Assembly (NCBI GenBank): GCA_949358305.1
Contig: OX442321.1
Span: 868,001-932,000 of the forward strand
Source: Strigamia acuminata
Lineage: Eukaryota > Arthropoda > Chilopoda > Geophilomorpha > Linotaeniidae
Length of the DNA stretch: 64,000 bases
Reading direction: 5' to 3'
The notes beneath the pieces are model-generated. The model was not told where the DNA came from. It ran no database searches and worked only from the letters and a program-made list of their open reading frames with translations. Shown piece after piece: positions 1 through 12,554 of this stretch; position 1 is the first letter of the stretch, and the number at the start of each line of letters is the position of its first letter. A program made the translations under genes and the position numbers.

Positions 1-2286
1 TTGGTCTGAAGCACTTCCTAATTGTTGGAAATGAAACTTTCATTGACAAGTCAACTGTTTGGTCACTAAACCACTTTGCGGACACGTGTGTACAGCAAAA
101 ACGAGAGGAATAATAACCTTTCATTAGCTTCATTAACCGGCTTTAATGAAATTGGTTGTCACATGCCATGAGCAGCATCATGACACATAATTTTTGAATC
201 TGGTCGGTGATAATTTGTTGATAGTTTGCTGAAAATTGAAGAATTATGTTTTAGAGCAGATTAAATAACAAACTTGCACGTGCTTGATTTAAATTTAATA
301 AAACTAATGGTCTTTGCCTTTCGAACCTTTCAGGTCAGCTACATTGGTTAGCATTTGCTTTGCAGATAAATGGTTGTCGCCAGAATAAAAGATTAGGCAA
401 CACGACATAATTTAACTACCGTATTTTATCGATTAAGAGCCGCGGCTTTTATTCAAAACTGCCATTTTTGTCGGCAATTACAATTTCGGCTTTTCGTTTT
501 AGTCTGTCTTGACTATGTATTTGAAACTGTAAAGGTTGGTTCACACTTGTGTTCACACTATGAAGTAACGCAACGCAAAGTTGCTGCGCATTGCATTGTT
601 GGATTGTTTTTGCAGTAAAGTAAGAAAAAAGCTACTTCAGGCGCAGTGTCACAAATTAACAAGTTACATGTGACGTGCATTGGAGTGAAGAACACTCCAC
701 GTTACATAAACGAAGTCTGAACGTCCAGAATGAAGCGTACGTTCATCGTTCGTGAGGTTAAATACGGAAACATACGGTATTCTTGGTGTCTCAGTCGCGG
801 CTACTATTCAAGGGCGGCCACAATTTGAGGGCGACTCTTAATACGGTAACTACTATTTGGCGGCTTCTTAATTGGACTTAAACTGTGCTCAATGCAATAA
901 AAGTAGGAAAAAAGGTTTACACATTGTCAAACTTGTGCGGCTTGAGATATTTGCACGAAAAGTCTCGTGCAATTTCCTGTTAGTCGGTTAAACGGAAACG
1001 GCCAATTTTCTAAGTTTAATGATCATTGCACGCATAAACACGTAGTAATCAGCAACAGATTGGAAGCCATTTTGTTCCCTTGCTACACATTAGATATTGG
1101 ATGTACCATGCAGTATTTGTGGTTCCAATAAACTTGTTTTTATAGCATAAATTGCTCAGACAAATGAGATTCATTAATATTTGATCAATATGTTTGTGCA
1201 AAGCAGCGATTGAAATTGTTCCAAGATAACAAAATATCACCAAGCAACAAGCCCCAATGAAATTAGACGATGTTTTCTATTCATAAACTTTGACCGCTAC
1301 ACCGTCGTTTAAATGCAAATCATTTTTTGAATGTCTATTGATAGTTTTTATTGTCTATACTGTGTTTTAATTAGCAAGGAGATTAAGTTTTACTGCATTT
1401 GACCTTTAAGAGAATCACCTGCAATGGATTTTGAAATTTCATTACTTTTTATTGCATTAATATGATAATATCCTGGATTTAGCATCCTTGTACAACAAGC
1501 TTAAAGATGTTAGCTGATTCTTTTTTCCTGCTTGTTTCCACTGGGCAAGCAACAACACAATTTTGGGGAGAAACCAGAGGAGATTGTAGAAGATCTTTAA
1601 CTTTAATTTGCACAAAGGCAACAAAAGCTTGCAAGTTGATGCTTAGATGTGTAAATTTGGACAAAAGAAGGAACAAAAGGATTTTTTGAATAAGAAGTGG
1701 AGAGAATTTAGCCTTAGGGAAATTTGAAGAAGAAAAGCAGTTAGGGAAGAAAAAGAACTTGCCTCAGGCAACTGGGAAGAATTTGAAATTCAATTGTGAG
1801 AAGATCTAAGAACAAGGAGGTTTCAACACTTTTTCTCTGCATTTGCAGTGTGAAGGAAGAGAGCAGGACATTCCGGTGACATCATTTCCAAACTAAATGC
1901 ATCTTTGGTGTAATATTCACGAAATTAAAGCAATCTAGCGAATTATCGGAGTTTGTATTAGCGGTTTTCTAATTATTATTTAATTATTTGCTAATATAGT
2001 TTAATACTTGGGGTCTGTGTATGTTTCAGCCTGGTTTGTTGGTACACTGCTTTCCACTCTCCGAAGGTGCTGTGGGATTTCGGTGATGGTTAGAACATAT
2101 TAGCAGGGCTGGACTGGATACAAATTTAGTACCGGGAAAGTGATCACGAATTATTTTCTGCATGTAAACACAACAATTTGATCTCGAATTATTCACCACT
2201 CGAAATATTCGGTGCATGTAAACGTAGTGTGTCGTGAACTGAAAAAGTTTGCGAACCACTGGTAATTTCTGCCTTGGTTGTTGGTG
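1..2286. other. Non-coding AT-rich sequence, no gene seen
   Basis: No credible coding exon or RNA gene was found. A weak inverted repeat links about 417-443 with 831-848 (both carry a TACCGTATT...TAAGAG core in opposite orientation), with CGCGGCT words just inside each end. This may be a decayed inverted-repeat element. The short open frames here are in random-looking sequence. Confidence 0.5.
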
Positions 2287-2521
2287 TATACTCTGGCCAT
2301 GTCTAAGTTTGGCCTAAATCCGAGCCTCATAACTTACTCTGTGCTGCCACCAGGAAAAATAGTTCAGAGTTTATTGCTTGCTTCTTCCAGAAATCTTAGA
2401 ACGTTCGCTTACTATTTTCAGTAGATCGGTTGCAATCCTGGTGTTTGGATCTATTTTCTTGTATCACTACACCAGAGAAAAGGCTCGGATTTAGGCCAAA
2501 CTTACACATGGCCAGAGTATA
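2287..2521. mobile_element. MITE with 41-bp terminal inverted repeats
   Basis: The two ends, 2287-2327 and 2481-2521, are reverse complements over 41 bp with one mismatch. They begin TATACTCTGGCCATGT and end in the matching complement. The 235-bp length, lack of coding sequence and TATA at both outer ends fit a non-autonomous Tc1/mariner-type element inserted at TA. The superfamily is inferred from the TA ends only. Confidence 0.85.
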
Positions 2522-3564
2522 GTCTTTTATTTTATGCGGGTTTTATGTGAATTTAAGGTATGTCGTCATTTCACAATTCGTATTTAAAAAAAGATGTGGG
2601 ATTTTAAGTGTGCGGTTGTAAAAATTACCCGATTAAAACTCCCTGCATGAATTTACGATCTCGGGGTCTTGGAAGACTGCAGAAGTGCAAACATCGAGCA
2701 GCCGAGTGTTGAAATGTGTGTAGAGCATCCATCAATGTCCAAGTATTTAGGTGAAGTTCTTTAATAAGATTTGTAATTGTTCTATGGCCATACAGCACAT
2801 TGTTTCTGCAATAAGCAATTAGTACAGCGAGGGATATTGCAGCCAATAGTTTTTGTATTGATATTTAGGAGGAATGGAAATTTTTTTTTGTGTGCCTGCA
2901 ATGAAGCGAAACGATGAAATGCATTCAAGTGATTCCTAGTTGGGGACTTTGAGTTTATTCAATTTGATGGAGGATTTTTTTCCTTCTTTTCTTGAGTCAT
3001 TTCTGTGAAATGACAGCAGTTTGGCAAATAGAAATTGCTTCCTTGTTGGCTAGGGCCAAAGTTTCTTTTTTGAGACTTTGGTGAAAAGATCAACATTTCC
3101 AAATGCTTCTTTCTTTCCTTTTCCAATATAGTTGCAGAAAGATTAGACTGGAAATAGGTTATTTATATACAGTTTTGACCTTTTTTTCATTATGATGTGC
3201 ACTGCTCTCTTTGCTAGGGCTTCATCATGTAAAAAGTAATCTGCTTGTTGAATCTTCTTTGCCATGATAACAAATCTTGACAAGAGTCTTATTAATTTTC
3301 ATCTTTCTGAAAGGATTAAGTGATAGAAAAAAGAAGACATTTTTAAATTAATGGAAAAAGTCTTAAAGTGGAGAGAATAGAAAAAAGTGATGAACGTACG
3401 GAACATACGGAAAAAATAATATTATTTTTCATGGAAAAGGGAGTTTTGAATACGAATACGGTAATCAAAAACAAATGTTTCTATACTTTAAACTAGACTT
3501 TGACCGATATCGATATTTTGCAGTATCGCCGATACCGATAATCGGCATCCGAATGTCGGTCGAT
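2522..3564. other. Non-coding sequence, nothing recognised
   Basis: AT-rich intergenic or intronic sequence. No repeat unit, RNA gene or coding exon could be supported. A GATATCGATATT / TATCGCCGATACCGATA cluster at about 3505-3545 is locally palindromic but short. Confidence 0.4.
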
Positions 3565-3915
3565 ATTAAAAAGTGATTAGAATGACGGATTTAATTGGCA
3601 ATAAAATATTTATTTAATTTTCTAAAGCTGCTGTTTTGCTTGTTTTTATTAAATCAAAAAATGTCAGGCCAAAACCCAACAATCTGGAGTCCCTGTCTCG
3701 TTATTACGTGAGTATGCGTCCCTTCCATTGTAGTAAATCCCCATACTGCAGTGGGTAAGACCATATCCAGTCACATAGTTTACCTTTGACGATAAAACAA
3801 GTGTTAGTAATCGATCACAATGTCTGGAGCTCGATTAAAATTCTGGCGTTACGGGCTACTTTTTTCTGCCACTTCACCAGTGATACGGCCGGAGTTAGGT
3901 CAACGTTATATCGGT
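3565..3915 (+). mobile_element. Dispersed MITE family A, partial copy
   Basis: The interior at 3570-3630 (AGTGATTAGAATGACGGATTT and an AATAAAATATTTATTT stretch) matches the element at 14,772-15,123. The right end, about 3845-3915, carries the family's GGGCTACTTTTT...CACTTCACCAGTGATACGGC block and the terminal CAACGTTATATCGGT. The left terminal repeat is missing or decayed. Confidence 0.65.
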
Positions 3916-5396
3916 TTAGGCTGCACTCTTTGATTTTTTCATTAGCATTAGCACGTATAAGTTCACATGAGTGAGGATGCGAACCGTGCTTTAATAAGTG
4001 CACGGAAATCAAACCTGGTGCATTTTTTTTTTATTTTCTGCTCTTTAGTGGCATTTGGTCATGAGTGGGTGTGTCAAAAACACATGCTTGCAAATACGTT
4101 GTGAGCGTGCGCAGTGACATTTCATTTCCAGCATGTAAGCTTTGAAGTGCAGTCAAGCACTTTCTCCTTTTACTGATTCTCTATGAATTAGTTTGTATTT
4201 TTTGTATGGAAAATATGGTTTATTCGTGGCGTTTTTAATTGAGTGATGAGAATAGCAACACATGCTAGCGTCTGCCAAGCCCCCAAATGCTATGTTCTGT
4301 CAACCACGTTGAGGGGGAATAGAAAACACTTTAAAAGAAAAATTGGTTTGACCTGACCACTAATTTGGTATCCAGTGAAACGGGACTCAAAATGGCACAA
4401 AGAAAACAATAGAAGGGGAGGAGAAGCCTAAATTGGGATATTTTCTGCTTGTTTTATTGGGCAATCACAAAGACTCTCTTTTTATGTTATCAGATCTTGT
4501 TTTTGTGCTTGCACTCATATCTCAGCAATTCCCAGAAGCAATAATTATTTATTTTGCTTCTCTGAGCCACCAAACAGCCCAAAAGTCACAAAGAATTGAT
4601 TTAAATTTAGCAAAACAATTTATTAAAAATGTGATAGTGGGACAAAATTGCGACAAAATTGCGAAATTTAATTGTTGCGCAAAGTTTGTGTTTGCAATGC
4701 AGTGAAGCAAATTCAGAATTGAAAATTTTCAATTCACTTATTTCGCAATATTATTTTCTGCGCTTTGCGTGATTGTGAAGAATTGTGAAGCATTGTAAAC
4801 TAGCCTTGAGGCTTTATACTGCTAAATAACGAGTGGAATTAGGAAATAATGTGCGCAGAATGGGATGCGCAGTGTGAAATTGGCGCGAAGTGCATGCAAT
4901 TCCTGAGAGGCCGCCTTTGGAGCTTAACGACGACGGCCACAGGTCACACTTGAACTTCCAAACTGGAAAACGATGCGTCAGCAAAACGGGAAGAGTCGTA
5001 ACGAAAGATGCTCACACAGCACGCTGTATCTATAGGAAAGGAAGTCTTATGGACATATTTGAGGTGGCGTGTAAATATTTCAACAGTCTGACACTTTCAA
5101 CTGCAACGCTTCAAATGGAATCCTTTCAGCCTTTATTGTTCTTTGCCCGAACCAGCTAGTGCTCCTCGTGTCTGTTAGTAGCACAAAACTTTCCCATACA
5201 TATATGACGTCATTTGCAAATGGCGATCGTGATGTGTCTGAATTGCTGCAATTGCATATGCCAAACGATGAATTCTGGATAAACAAAAATCTGTAAATTG
5301 GTTCAAGTAGACCTATGGTGCTTCAATTTTGGTTTTAACACGTGCAAATGGCAAATTTTACGAAGATATGACGTAAAATACTAATTGTATGAATCC
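3916..5396. other. Non-coding sequence, nothing recognised
   Basis: AT-rich sequence with several short open frames, none with family-like composition or splice sites. No tandem or inverted repeat of note. Confidence 0.4.
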
Positions 5397-5737
5397 AAAA
5401 TCCTTCTGCACATGTGCACAATCACATTTTTCCAGGTGCAATCGCATTTTTCCTGGCAGAAGCACATGTTTTAGAAGTAATTTTAATACGCCACCTACCG
5501 TAGTGCAAACAGATACTGTATACGGCGCTCCCATTAAGGGTGTTTTATGTCATAAATATTCAATCATCTTAATAATAATTGAAAAACTATTCGTATTAAG
5601 ACATTATAAAATAAGAAAAAAAATTTTTTGAGGAATAAAAGTTGACCTCCTTAATTAATTTTTAGTAAAAAAAGAATTACAGTAATTTTACCATTTCTGT
5701 AATTTTTTTTGACCCACCATGGTTGTGGGAAGGTTAA
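5397..5737 (+). repeat. Dispersed repeat family B, copy 1
   Basis: About 340 bp repeated at 22,789-23,128 (opposite strand) and 32,449-32,746. Landmarks in order are AAAATCCTTCTGCACATGTG, a short tandem doublet of TTTTTCC(A/T)GGTGCAATC, GTACGGCGCTCCCATTAA, TTTTATGTCATAAATATT, and the end GGTTGTGGGAAGGTTAA. No open frame spans it and no terminal inverted repeat was found. It is probably a non-autonomous element or SINE-like repeat of unknown class. Confidence 0.8.
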
Positions 5738-6147
5738 ATTACGGATATTATTACTGATTGATTTCCACGAAACGATAAAACCAAAATTGAAGCACAATAA
5801 CCCACTTAGCGTTTCTGGGATTTAGGGCGTGTAAACCGTGATCTGTGGGACGACTTTCTTAAGGATCCAACCTTGCGTTTACACCGAGAACTAGAGAAAT
5901 CGCGGAAAATCCAGTTGGAGGCTTGTGCCAGATGTTCTTGCCGTAGAAACAGTATCTCGATCAAACATGGATGAGAAATAACTGGAATTCCCAGTAGGTC
6001 ACCATCCAAGTACTGACCAGACTCAATGCTGCGTAACTTGTGTTTTCTAGATCAGAGCTGCTTAAACTTTTCACCCAAGGAATTTTTACGCGACTCCGGG
6101 TTTATAGTTATTACATAGTACAAAATCTAGGGCCATTTTGCGACATT

Positions 6148-6502
6148 ATACTTGTTCGCACCAGAAAGTTTGGGCTAGCCCAAAGTTTAAATCTGGTTCT
6201 GGCCTGATATTGGTTTAAAAAGTTCAGGCTGGAGCGTTCGCACCAAAAAGCAAAAAGCCACATAGCTAGGCTAGCATGCAGCCAATAGACAATCAATTGA
6301 CCATGTTACGCACAGAATTGTGGGAAGTGACTTTGGCAATTATCTAGTTCACACAACTGGATTAGAATTATCTAAAATCTAAAATCTAAAAAGTTTAAAA
6401 AAATTTAAACTCCGTAATTTTGGGCTAGATGCGTTTGCACCAAGAACCAGAACTAGATTTAAACTTTGGGCTAGCCCAAACCTTCTGGTGCGAACAAGGT
6501 AT
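6148..6502. mobile_element. MITE with ~55-bp terminal inverted repeats
   Basis: Left end (6148-6203) and right end (6446-6502) are reverse complements over about 55 bp with few differences. Each end contains the perfect 16-bp palindrome TTTGGGCTAGCCCAAA, so each terminal repeat can itself fold. There is no coding capacity. The transposase family that moved it is unknown. Confidence 0.85.
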
Positions 6503-6810
6503 TACATTCAGTATTGCGACCCCATGCAGCTGGGGTAGCTAGACAGCTTTGTAAGACCTGCGAAGTCATTTGGTCTGGCCCTGCCAAGGCAACCACCATC
6601 ACATTAGGAGTGAGTTAATTAAATGTTTGACCAAATATAGCAGGCCATTTTTTAAGTTAATAATTTTCTATGACCCGCAAATGATGTCATAAATATCCAA
6701 ATGGCTCTTAGCAGAACAAAGGTTCCCCACTCTGCCGTATGTGGTCGCGACCCACAGTTTAAGAAGCCCTCTTCTAGATTTACAAGAACAGTTCCCACAT
6801 ACTTAACGCA

Positions 6811-6900
6811 ACAATACAATGTATAAAGTATCATGCAGCTTCCATATTCTCCCCTAGCAACTGTTGATCAGGTATGAAACAATAAAGGATCTCCACTTCT
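6811..6900 (+). repeat. Dispersed repeat family D, copy 1
   Basis: ACAATACAATGTATAAAGTA, then TCATGCAGCTTCCATATTCT and CCTAGCAACTGTTGATCAGG. Related copies lie at about 23,590-23,690 and 51,600-51,665. Function and class are unknown. Confidence 0.65.
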
Positions 6901-8102
6901 ATTAGAGAAGTGGAGGGAGACATGTCTTAGGCACAAACTCCTGCCTGGTTATTTTGCGGATGACTACAATCACATGACTGAGTCAACCAATCCTGGTGCG
7001 TCACTATGCAAACACACAACAAATACACAAAATGGCTGCTGACATTATACACGGTGAGACCAAATCGATCAACTCGATGAACAAATCAATTGGGGCATTT
7101 TTGTATGAACAACCTTGGACTAACGAAAATGCACGTCACTCCCAACCAATGCGAGTATTTCAAGTACTTTTCGGAATAGAGTTTAAGTCGCAATTCAAGG
7201 GATTAAGTGAATTGTTGTACGAAGTAACCTTTAAGCCGCCAGTTCATTTTCTTGCGTGTAATGCATTTGACAAGGGACAAGTTGAATACGAATGGTTTAT
7301 ACAGGAAGTGTTGCGAGTTAATTTTTTTGTTAAATTGGGTGTAGGTGTCTTCCTTGATGGATGCAGAGTAGTCCGTGTCGACTAATTGCGCTCCGTCTGA
7401 GCATTCCACGCATGCTTATAGCAAGATTAATTAGGTCCAATTAATCTGAGTGTTTCTCACGAGTGAACATGTGCAATATTAATACTGGATATCATCTTGA
7501 ATATGATTGGCTAGCACAGAACAATGTCATGAAGAGGTCAGATGAATCAGTGTGTGTGTATGGAAATTAAAATGACTTTTGTTTGGAGGAATGGGATCAA
7601 TAGTGAACAGATATTGCAGCCATCAGTTTGTTCATGCCAAAATGTAATTTGGCTTTTCTGCAATGCTTGAATGTGTTCAACTTTAAGGGGGAAGAAGGGC
7701 GAAGGAGCAGCAAGGTTTTTAAGTTATTGGGTTGGAGTTCCAGTTCAATAATTTAACTTAGAACTCTTTGGAATTTCAATTGGATTATTTCATTTAAAGA
7801 TGAAAAGAAACGTTTGAAAACATTTCTTAATGAATGTAGGGAGTTGTATTTTTACTTGCTTTTAATCTCGTGCTAACGAAAGATGTAATCCTGGTTTTAT
7901 CTTTTCATTCGCTTCGCTCTGAATTTCGAGTTTGCTTGCAGAATTGCACAATTTAAATAAAAGAAGTTGTTCTCAAATTCGATTTAAAAAATTATCGATC
8001 TACAGAAAAGCTCTGAATGAATGTCTGGGCGTCTGTTTGGACCAAGGCGATTATTTGAGCCAAGTACTTAATTAGAAATAAATTAATTTTTCATGGAATT
8101 TT
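6901..8102. other. Non-coding sequence with one unexplained 129-codon open frame
   Basis: An open frame on the plus strand at 6996-7385 could encode 129 residues. No motif, splice sites or conserved composition support it and the protein is not recognised. The rest of the interval shows no repeats or RNA genes. Confidence 0.35.
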
Positions 8103-8350
8103 AGACCCAAAAATGGAATTTCATGCACAAAATTATACTTTTTAGGCCAAAAAGTGGAATTTTATGCACAAAACTGTAATTTTTAGACCCAAAAAATGGA
8201 ATTTTATGCACAAAATGTACTTTTTGGGTTCAAAAATGGAGTTTTATGCACAAAATTGTCATTTTTAGGCACAAAAATGGAATTATTATGCACAAAACTG
8301 TACTTTTTAGGCCCAAAAATGTAATTTTATGCACAAAACATGTAATTTTC
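8103..8350 (+). repeat. 41-bp satellite array (locus 1)
   Basis: About six head-to-tail units of roughly 41 bp, each with TTTTATGCACAAAA followed by a CTTTTTAGGCC-like block and AAAAATGGAA. The same unit architecture and words recur in the same orientation at 49,075-49,640. Confidence 0.8.
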
Positions 8351-9420
8351 GATATTTTATTTTAAAATTGATATTCTAAATACTCGATTTCGATCTATTC
8401 AATATCGCCGAGTTTAAAAATCGATTGAAAATGGTTGTGACAGGTCCAAAAAAAGGAAGAAAAAAAAGCACAAAGTGATGACTACGAAATTTGCATCTCA
8501 TTCTCTTCTTTTGATTGGAAGAAATTCGATCTCTCCTAGCAGCGACGTCTAGCTCCTGATGCGACTACTAATGAGGCAGAAAAATAAAACCTAGGGGGCG
8601 AACTGAAAAAAAGAAGAGAGTATGGGCGACGAAATAAAGTGTACTGAGGGGTTGGGGCGCCGCCAACATTGTCAAGTCTCAAGTTGCGCATTTCAGAGAT
8701 GATCTTGCGAGTGATTTAATTAAGTCGTAAAGAGGATCTTGATTTGATCTTGCGAAATGTGAAAAATAAATGGAAAATTAATATTTTTCTTTTTTTTTAT
8801 AAATAAATATTTTTTTTGTTGTTTTTTTTTTTTAAATAAAGTGAATTAAGTAATGAATATCGAAAAACACCGCCCGTGCATGCGATGCTTCCCTGCATCG
8901 CATATGATTCAATTTGTGCATGCAAAGTGGCCATTTAAAAAGATTGAAATGTTGATATTTTAATGGCGCCAATGAATTTTCTATAAATGCGATTTAGTGT
9001 GCGAGCCGCCATTTTGACACGGCATTATAGATGAGGTTTAAGGTTGGGAATTGTTGGGTTTATGGAGATGGGTAATGTGAATGTGATGGCGTTTTATTAT
9101 GCATTCCGTGCTGTAAAGTAGGGATTGGTTGTGGCGAGGATTTCTCGAAAGTTTTTCTTTTTTCTTTTTTGTTGTTAGGGGTAAATTTGAGAAGTGGGGA
9201 TTTCTAAAATTCAAGAGCGGAGATAAATATTGATGGGTTTTTCAGAGAGTGTGGATGTAAGCAGGTTTCAGAGGGAGAAAGAGAGAGAGAAAAGGTGAGA
9301 GATGAATGTCAGAAGTAAGGGATAAACAATGTTGGAATACAGGAGAGTTTTGTGAGAAGCTAGCTAGTCGTTTTTAATATCCACTTTTAAATTTCTGAAT
9401 TTCAAATTTTAAATAAATTA
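8351..9420. other. Non-coding sequence, nothing recognised
   Basis: AT-rich, with a GCCGCCAT word at 9005-9012 and a pyrimidine-rich tract ending TTGTTGTTAG near 9155-9178 that resembles a 3' splice site. No open exon follows it. Confidence 0.35.
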
Positions 9421-9880
9421 AAAAAAATGATTTTTGTCTTTAAAAATCTTTGAAAAATGATTTAAATCTTTAAAAATCTTTTATAAATGATTTAAAATGT
9501 TGAAAAATGATTTTAATCTTTAAAAATCTTTTATAAATGATTTAAAATGTTGAAAAATGATTTTAGTCTTTAAAAATCTTTTATAAATGATTTAAAATGT
9601 CGAAAAATGATTTAAAACGTTGAAATAATTTAAATCTTTGAAAAATGATTTAAAACGTTGAAAATAATTTAAATCTTTGAAAAATAATTTACATTTTTAC
9701 AAATCTTTGAAAAATGATTTACATTTTTACAAATCTTTGAAAAATGATTTACATTTTTACAAATCTTTGAGAAATTATTTAAATCTTTAAAAAATCTTTT
9801 ATAAATGATTTTAACCTTTGAAAAATGATTTAGAACTTTGAAAATAATTTAAATGTTTGAAAAATGATTTTAAAAATAAG
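9421..9880 (+). repeat. AT-rich tandem array, 50-bp then 20/30-bp periods
   Basis: An exact 50-bp period is visible at 9491, 9541 and 9591 (TTTAAAATGT...). Downstream, 20- and 30-bp units such as CAAATCTTTGAAAAATGATT dominate. All units are built from TTTGAAAAATGATTTA-type words, so A- and T-tracts fall roughly ten bases apart. Confidence 0.85.
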
Positions 9881-12191
9881 TGGACTGAAAATTTTCTATA
9901 CTTATGTCATCCCCATTTTTATGTAAAATCACTGCCAAATTTATTTGTCTAAAAAACTTATAAACCTGTTAATTTTAAATGAATTCTAATGCCAAAATAC
10001 ATTTCTTAAAAAATTGGTTCGATTCCAGACGAAGCGCAAAAAGAAATATTTCAAAAAAACTGATTATTCTATACTTATGGCGCGCACCTTACGTAGAATT
10101 ATTTATTTATTTATTTGGTGGGGCATTGAGTGTAAATTGCAAGAGTGTGGGTGGGCAAAAGCAATTAAGTGGTCGCACCGCAAGATTGGCCATATTGAAA
10201 AATTCCTCAAATTATTCCGCATGCTCACACTGTTATTATTCGCATGTCGAGCGCTTTAGCTGAAAACCGCAAGATGGCGACCTCCATTTGACCGTGGCGT
10301 TTTGAGGTGCAGCCAAAAGACCCATTTCCATTTTCATTCGCCTCGATCGCGATATCGAAAAGAGACCCCCTGTTTTTGCTTTCATAAGATGATAAAATAA
10401 ATCTATGGCGCTTTCATTGCCCCGCTCGTAAAATGCTCGCGAGCGCCATTGCTCCTAATTTTGTTTAGGCCTATTTCTCATTTAGCAGGCAGAAAAAGTT
10501 GCGAGAAGGCAATAGTGAAATCTTAGATGGGAAATAAAGAAATTTGGATAATAAAATTGGTGGGAAAATAAGAAGAAAAAATGTTTGATGTTTATGTGAT
10601 GATGATTCCGAGTTTTTGGAAGTCGTTTTCACTAAATTGGTGTTTTGGTGCAGGAAATGAAATGAAATGAAATTATACGAGCAAAAAGAGTTAGATTTAT
10701 TTTTTCCGAGGGATTTGTTCATTTTTTTAAGATAAAAATCAAAAAAAAAATTAAAGGTGATGTGAAATCATCATTATTACTCGATTAGCGCCACTGATCG
10801 ACCGCGACGATTGTTAGAACTAAAATTGGAATTAAAAACAATTCAAAAATATTTTACTAAATGCATTCTGAAATGCACAATTATTTATACATTAAATAAT
10901 TTCAATGTATTTTTAAATCGTATTTTTAAAAGTACGAGGAACGAGCGACGGATACCGCCGAGGCAACATGCGGCAACAGGTCGACCTTCCTCGGCATGGA
11001 AGAAGCGAGTTTGCCGCACTTCACAAAACGAGCAAAATAAAAGAAAAAATATGTCTCAGAATTTAGTGTGACAAAAGAACATATTGTTCTATTGTCCTTA
11101 ATAAAAATGGAGGAGATGATAAAAGTATTGTTCGATGGCAGGATAGGATTAAAAGACGTTTGGAAAAGGTCCAAAACATGGAATGTTGTTGTTTCGGCCG
11201 CGTCTGCCAGACGACACACAAAACTCGTCAGCAAAATTAACACTCCGCTGTACTCAGATTGCACCCAGATAAATTATAGAGGGTAATTTGATGAGGACGC
11301 ATGCGCACTTGACAGATGAAAACCACCAATTTGCGTGCAAACCATTTTCATTTGCTTCGCTGCATCGATTTTTTTTCCCTCCACATTTTTATCAATATTA
11401 TCATTAACGACACCTGGCGAGCGGAATGAAAATGAAATTCGAAACCCAAGATGCTCGCACACTGTCCGTATCGGGTTTTGCACGTTAATTAGACGGCTAA
11501 GACACTTGTTCATTAAGCCTGGTCGGTTCCTCTGGGCGGCACCAGGTGCCAGTAGTGGCGGTTTAATTACAGCATCCATTGCGCGCCATATTTACGAGCC
11601 CGAGCTGATGATGTCACTCTTGTTTCCCCTTTTCCCGATAGGTTTGGACGGGGGAACTCGTTTTGTTTAATTAGCGTCATGAATAAGTAAGTCGCTCGTG
11701 ATTATTAAAGGTGGGTGCCGAGGTAAGGTTAGGGTTAAACGAGGTGTGCGAGTCGGGATTGCCAACTTGTGTCGATGTTTAATTCAGATAAAAATCGGCT
11801 TTTGGTGCCGTGTGAGCAGTCGGGGTGAAGGAAGTGATTTAATGCTTCACTTCCGGGTCGATCGATGGCTTACTCTATCTTTTTTTTTACCGGCTTGATT
11901 AACACGAGCGTGTGTGTGTGTGTTTACATGTGCGCAGCTTTCCAGGGGAAGAGTGAAAATCCGATTTTGGATTTTCACTGTTTTGCGCATTTCAATCGAG
12001 CTTTGCGGGAAAGCTTCGCGCTTTATTTATTTATTTGTTAATTCACTTAATTGGGAGTAATGGAAAAAGGTTGCAGAATTAGTCGTAATGGAGTTGGTTG
12101 ATACACAGTTTGCGGCAAGTACTTTTCCCTTATAAAAACCTTCGTTAAGCGTATAAGTATAGTGGAAAACTTATAACTCTACCGGAGCTTT
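9881..12191. other. Non-coding; GC-richer island at about 10,920-11,960
   Basis: The first kilobase is AT-rich with nothing recognised. From about 10,920 the sequence becomes GC-richer, CpG-containing and non-repetitive, with homeodomain-type TTAATTAGCG and TTAATTAG words. Such islands in gene deserts are often regulatory; that is an inference here. A TTTTCCCGATAG acceptor-like site (AG at 11,640-11,641) and a GTAAGT at 11,687 bracket a 45-bp segment. Confidence 0.35.
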
Positions 12192-12554
12192 ATGCTGGGC
12201 GCACACATACCGCGATTTCACATCGCGTCGCAATTGCTTTGCCATTGTGCATGCGCAGATGACGTCATTTCCTTCGCGCCAGTTTGAAATCTACTTTTAA
12301 AAATACTACTTGTCCCAAGTACTATTTCGCCCGCGATTCATGTCGCAGCCAATCCGTGAGCTGTGTGAAATGATGTCATTTCATCAACATTTTCAACCGA
12401 AATGGCGGGCAGGTTTTTCGGATCAGGAATGACATCATAACATTGAAATAGCAAAGCTGGAATATACTCTAGTTGCAGTCAAAAAGGCACTTTACAACGC
12501 GCGATTTACAGAGCGATTTTGCTTGCCAAATCACGGTATGTGTGCGCCAAGCAT
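12192..12554. mobile_element. MITE with 27-bp terminal inverted repeats
   Basis: ATGCTGGGCGCACACATACC at the left and its complement at the right (ends 12,192-12,218 and 12,528-12,554) match with two differences over 27 bp. The element holds several GCGATTT/AAATCGC words. An internal 34-bp stretch from 12,466 (ATACTCTAGTTGCAGTCAAA onward) recurs without change near 33,208. Confidence 0.8.

Noticed and set aside
6996-7385. 129-codon plus-strand frame
   Set aside because: Not recognisable, no promoter, splice site or conserved motif; an antisense frame of similar quality overlaps it.
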